This document shows positions 7,047 to 8,907 of a stretch of DNA of 8,907 nucleotides, one piece after another. The stretch is from Proteobacteria bacterium SPGG2 (GTDB lineage: Bacteria; Pseudomonadota; Gammaproteobacteria; Acidiferrobacterales; SPGG2). Position 1 is the first letter of the stretch. Every line of letters begins with the position of its first letter. Both the position numbers and the translations under genes were made by a program. The stretch lies in NCBI GenBank assembly GCA_001643475.1, contig LXTK01000200.1:462-9368 (forward strand). The letters are read 5' to 3'. The notes under the pieces are model-generated. The model searched no databases and was not told the origin of the DNA. It saw nothing but the letters and a program-made list of their open reading frames with translations.

Positions 7047-7769
7047 CTAAAATACCACCAGCGACGCGCCGGACAGGAACAACAACCCCAGTATGATCCG
7101 GCGGAACTGCTGTTCATCGATCCGGCGGTAAAGCTTTAGTCCCAACCAAGTCCCGAGGATCACTGCCGGTAGGCACCATAGCCACCTCGTCAGCAGCGAC
7201 CGATCAAGCATACTCGAGCCAGCTAGCCATCCTAGGCCCATCCCGTGCATGACGAAGATAAACGGCTGGTAGACACCACGTTGGACATCCTTGCGCCAAC
7301 CGCGCATGTTGGCCCAAAGCGTTGGTACTACGCCGCTCAAGCCAGCAAATCCGCCGAGCACGCCACCAACCAGCCCCACCGCACCGTCAACTGATCGACT
7401 CGTGTCCATACGCTTAACATGGGGGCGTATAAACGCAAACAAACTGTAAGCCAAAAGAAACGCACCGATGACCAGACGGAACGGTTTAGGCTCGGCGTAG
7501 CTGAGCATCCAGGTGCCGATCGGAACGCCGATGGCGCCGCCGACAATGAACGGCCAGAGCAGGCTGAGCTCAATGTGCTTGCGTAGGTAGGCGAGAGAAA
7601 GCAGGTGAATCACCATGCCGGTGGCCATGATTAATGGTACTGCTTGTACTGGTGGCAATACATGTAACCACACGGCAGCCGCGATTAGCGCGTCGGCAAA
7701 TCCAGCCAGACCTACCCCGAACGCGGCCAGAAATGCACCCGCGATTACAATAATAAGCTCAAGTGACAT
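7047..7769 (-). CDS. TSUP (TauE/SafE, DUF81) family membrane permease, putative sulfite exporter
   Basis: This 240-residue, very hydrophobic inner-membrane protein has about eight predicted membrane spans (roughly residues 4-36, 41-62, 69-90, 97-114, 127-150, 167-185, 193-214 and 221-240). The second repeat carries the TSUP hallmark GGFAGLSGVVPTLWANMRGW (139-158), followed by QRGVYQPF. It has the usual length for the family and no signal peptide separate from the first span. TSUP proteins move small sulfur compounds or organic anions. TauE, SafE and relatives encoded beside sulfonate-degradation genes are thought to export the sulfite released on desulfonation. That role fits the SlcC/ComC and sulfo-lyase-like neighbours, but uptake of the operon's own substrate is also possible. 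ATG 7769 overlaps the end of the preceding membrane-anchor gene by 11 bases and has no clear ribosome site of its own, so translation is probably coupled. Confidence 0.82.
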   Translation of the reverse strand: MSLELIIVIAGAFLAAFGVGLAGFADALIAAAVWLHVLPPVQAVPLIMATGMVIHLLSLAYLRKHIELSLLWPFIVGGAIGVPIGTWMLSYAEPKPFRLVIGAFLLAYSLFAFIRPHVKRMDTSRSVDGAVGLVGGVLGGFAGLSGVVPTLWANMRGWRKDVQRGVYQPFIFVMHGMGLGWLAGSSMLDRSLLTRWLWCLPAVILGTWLGLKLYRRIDEQQFRRIILGLLFLSGASLVVF

Positions 7770-8103
7770 TTAGTAAGAACAGCAAACCCACCGCCAGACT
7801 TACACCACCCGCGACGGCAATCCAGGTCTTCGGTCTTGCCGGCCACGGTAGAAAGTCCAACGCCAATAACCGCAAGCCACCTGTCATGTGGGCCGCTAGC
7901 AGCACTACTAGACCCACTTCGGCTGCCTTCACCAGTGGTTGCTCGGTCCATTTGAGAAACACATCCAACGCCGCCTCGCCCTCGATAGCCAGTGCCAGGA
8001 TCCAGAAATGAATCGGTAGAAACACGGCTAGTAAGAAACCCGATACGCGATGGACAACAAACGCCCAATAATTCGGGTGATTGCGCGACCGCCACCCCGC
8101 CAT
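7759..8103 (-). CDS. Succinate dehydrogenase cytochrome b-type membrane anchor, SdhC-like
   Basis: This 114-residue integral membrane protein has three predicted helices. NHPNYWAFVVHRVSGFLLA opens helix 1 and includes the HRxSG motif of SdhC, whose Ser and Arg line the quinone site. VLLAAHMTGGLRLLALD in helix 2 carries a His and GxR in the place of the SdhC haem-b ligand region. A third helix ends the protein. It would anchor the iron-sulfur and flavoprotein subunits and pass electrons to the quinone pool. The start is taken as the ATG at 8103, overlapping the previous stop as TGATG with GGAG 7 bases upstream. A GTG one codon earlier (8106) is the alternative but sits only 4 bases from the same GGAG. 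The pairing with the neighbouring anchor gene is typical; which one carries more haem ligands cannot be settled by eye. Confidence 0.82.
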   Translation of the reverse strand: MAGWRSRNHPNYWAFVVHRVSGFLLAVFLPIHFWILALAIEGEAALDVFLKWTEQPLVKAAEVGLVVLLAAHMTGGLRLLALDFLPWPARPKTWIAVAGGVSLAVGLLFLLNVT

Positions 8104-8453
8104 CACGTCGCTCCGTATGAAAACAAGACAAAAGCGGCGCGCCAGCCGAGCGCAGCCATAACTACGCCGAACAGAACAATCAGCCCGTCGAGGAATACAC
8201 CGCGCAAAGCCGTCGATTCAGAGAGTACTGTACGTAGGCCTAGTGCGCCGTGGACCGCAGCGGCAAAAACAAACACGACATAAAACAAGAGCCAGCCGAT
8301 ATTTCCTTGTACGCGCTCAATGATCTCGATCGCGTTTAGGCCCCCGCGTACCGCGTAAACGATGGTAACGATGTGTACGATGACCGCCGGCGCTAACACC
8401 GCGGCGGTTGCCCGTTGGGCTATCCACATATGCACTTCGGTGCGTGTGCTCAT
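8103..8453 (-). CDS. Succinate dehydrogenase/fumarate reductase-type membrane anchor, second subunit (SdhD/FrdC-like)
   Basis: This small three-helix membrane protein of 116 residues begins MSTRTEVHMW. The spans are about 12-33 (AAVLAPAVIVHIVTIVYAV), 50-73 and 85-108. The segment AAAVHGALGLRTVLSE in the second span has the His-x-x-x-Gly-x-Arg pattern of haem-b-binding anchors of Sdh/Frd complexes. The ATG at 8453 is preferred because it overlaps the TGA of the iron-sulfur gene (ATGA) and has AGAGGAC just upstream. The frame stays open back to 8546, but that stretch is an out-of-frame shadow of the iron-sulfur gene. With its partner it would form a heterodimeric quinone-reactive anchor, so the complex is expected to be membrane-bound and linked to respiration rather than a soluble reductase. 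Confidence 0.8.
   Translation of the reverse strand: MSTRTEVHMWIAQRATAAVLAPAVIVHIVTIVYAVRGGLNAIEIIERVQGNIGWLLFYVVFVFAAAVHGALGLRTVLSESTALRGVFLDGLIVLFGVVMAALGWRAAFVLFSYGAT
8111..8114 (-). promoter_or_regulatory. Ribosome binding site deciding the start of the SdhC-like anchor
   Basis: GGAG on the minus strand lies 7 bases before the ATG at 8103 but only 4 before the GTG at 8106. This favours the ATG, giving a TGATG stop-start overlap with the upstream gene. Confidence 0.5.
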
Positions 8454-8907
8454 AGCTGTCCTCTTAGGGCCGCTAGTGCAGTTAGGCGCTTTAAACCGGC
8501 GATTGCTGCCGTAGGATTCAGTCGCTTTGGGCACCATTGCACACAACTCTGATGTGAGTGGCAGGCGTGGCAGCCTGCGTCTCCTGCCACCGCCGCCAAG
8601 CGCTCATTATTACCAGCATCACGCACATCATTCGCAAGCACCCATGCGCGATTGAGTGCAGCCGGTCCCAGGTAGTTGACGTTCCATTCAACTAGGTCAC
8701 AGGCTGCATAGCATATGCCACACCCTATGCACTCAGTGCCGGCATCAGCAAGTTTGCGCGCACGAGAATCTGGCTGGACCACAGCAAAATCTCCGCCGTG
8801 CTCGAGCGCCGGTACAAACCTACCTTTGGCGCGCGCCCACTTATCAAAGAACGCTGCCATATCGACGCTAAGATCCTTGATGATTTTCAGGTTGCGAAGT
8901 GGCGCAA
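8450..8907 (-). CDS. Succinate dehydrogenase/fumarate reductase-like iron-sulfur subunit, C-terminal part (5' end outside window)
   Basis: The frame is open at the right edge. About 151 residues are visible, the C-terminal two thirds of an SdhB/FrdB protein (usual length 230-250). The upstream residues APLRNLKIIKDLSVD match the family linker just before the cluster domain, so the ATG at 8860 is internal and not the start. The N-terminal [2Fe-2S] domain lies beyond the edge. CIGCGICYAAC supplies ligands of the [4Fe-4S] centre and the first ligand of the [3Fe-4S] centre; CHSHQSCVQWCPK supplies the rest. The NYLGPAALNRAW and PKRLNPT stretches are also typical. Two differences are an extra Cys three residues before the second motif (GCHAC) and Asp in place of the Pro that normally follows the first motif. 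It would carry electrons from the flavoprotein, encoded five genes downstream, to the membrane anchors. Its TGA overlaps the next ATG. Confidence 0.88.
   Translation of the reverse strand, partial: APLRNLKIIKDLSVDMAAFFDKWARAKGRFVPALEHGGDFAVVQPDSRARKLADAGTECIGCGICYAACDLVEWNVNYLGPAALNRAWVLANDVRDAGNNERLAAVAGDAGCHACHSHQSCVQWCPKRLNPTAAIAGLKRLTALAALRGQL
8458..8464 (-). promoter_or_regulatory. Ribosome binding site deciding the start of the SdhD-like anchor
   Basis: AGAGGAC on the minus strand puts its GAGG core 6 bases before the ATG at 8453. This supports that start over longer in-frame alternatives that reach to 8546. Confidence 0.6.

Larger units (their letters stand above)
1893..8907 (-). other. 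Nine-gene co-directional operon (dehydrogenase complex, hydro-lyase, permease, two 2-hydroxyacid dehydrogenases)
   Basis: All nine minus-strand genes are packed with stop-start overlaps (ATGA at 8450-8453, TGATG around 8103, 11 bases at 7759-7769, TTGA at 5538-5541, TAGTG at 2897) or gaps of 2, 6 and 19 bases. No internal promoter-sized gap exists, so one transcript from a promoter beyond the right edge is expected. It ends against the convergent PLP-lyase gene with 5 bases between stop codons and no visible terminator hairpin. Confidence 0.75.

Noticed and set aside
7028..7117. N-terminal extension of the fumarase alpha frame
   Set aside because: The added residues are Cys/Trp-rich, resemble nothing and lie within the permease gene; family homology begins at the ATG at 7027.
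8454..8546. N-terminal extension of the SdhD-like anchor frame
   Set aside because: It is an out-of-frame reading of the iron-sulfur gene; the ATGA overlap and ribosome site support 8453.
1..8907. CRISPR arrays, tRNA or rRNA genes
   Set aside because: No regularly spaced repeats, tRNA-like cloverleaf or rRNA signature was seen on either strand.

Overview
The window looks like a bacterial accessory catabolic region, probably from a pseudomonadotal (beta- or gammaproteobacterial) genome. That assignment is an inference from family resemblance and from the about 53% G+C of the hand-counted lines right of position 300. It is dominated by one leftward (minus-strand) operon. The operon is already under way at the right edge and runs to 1893 with overlaps or gaps of only a few bases.

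Layout. Positions 2-283 (+) hold the C-terminus of an amidohydrolase in clearly richer DNA (about 64% G+C by hand count). Positions 284-396 are a junction. Positions 376-741 (-) are a truncated MFS transporter remnant. A short divergent intergenic stretch (742-867) precedes a PLP enzyme of the D-cysteine desulfhydrase / L-cysteate sulfo-lyase / ACC deaminase fold type (868-1887, +). From the right edge leftwards the operon encodes: the iron-sulfur subunit of a succinate dehydrogenase/fumarate reductase-like complex (8450-8907, open at the edge), two small haem-b-type membrane anchors (8103-8453 and 7759-8103), a TSUP (TauE/SafE) permease (7047-7769), the alpha and beta subunits of a class I fumarase/tartrate-dehydratase-like hydro-lyase (6152-7027 and 5538-6149), the flavoprotein of the dehydrogenase (3832-5541), an SlcC-like D-2-hydroxyacid dehydrogenase broken by three single-base indels (2897-3825), and a ComC-like Ldh2-family dehydrogenase (1893-2897).

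How the genes may work together. SlcC and ComC are known as the pair that inverts the stereochemistry of 3-sulfolactate through sulfopyruvate. A cysteate sulfo-lyase-like enzyme and a TSUP permease (many members export sulfite) point the same way, towards organosulfonate catabolism. What is unusual is that this set is fused to a private quinone-linked succinate dehydrogenase-like complex and a two-subunit class I fumarase. Together these could carry a substituted succinate through fumarate-type and malate-type intermediates to a 2-oxo acid. A sulfonated C4 dicarboxylate such as sulfosuccinate would tie all the parts together, but this is a hypothesis. The same enzymes could simply process ordinary or methyl-substituted C4 dicarboxylates. 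No suyAB-type sulfolactate sulfo-lyase, regulator or uptake system is visible in the window apart from the MFS remnant and the permease.
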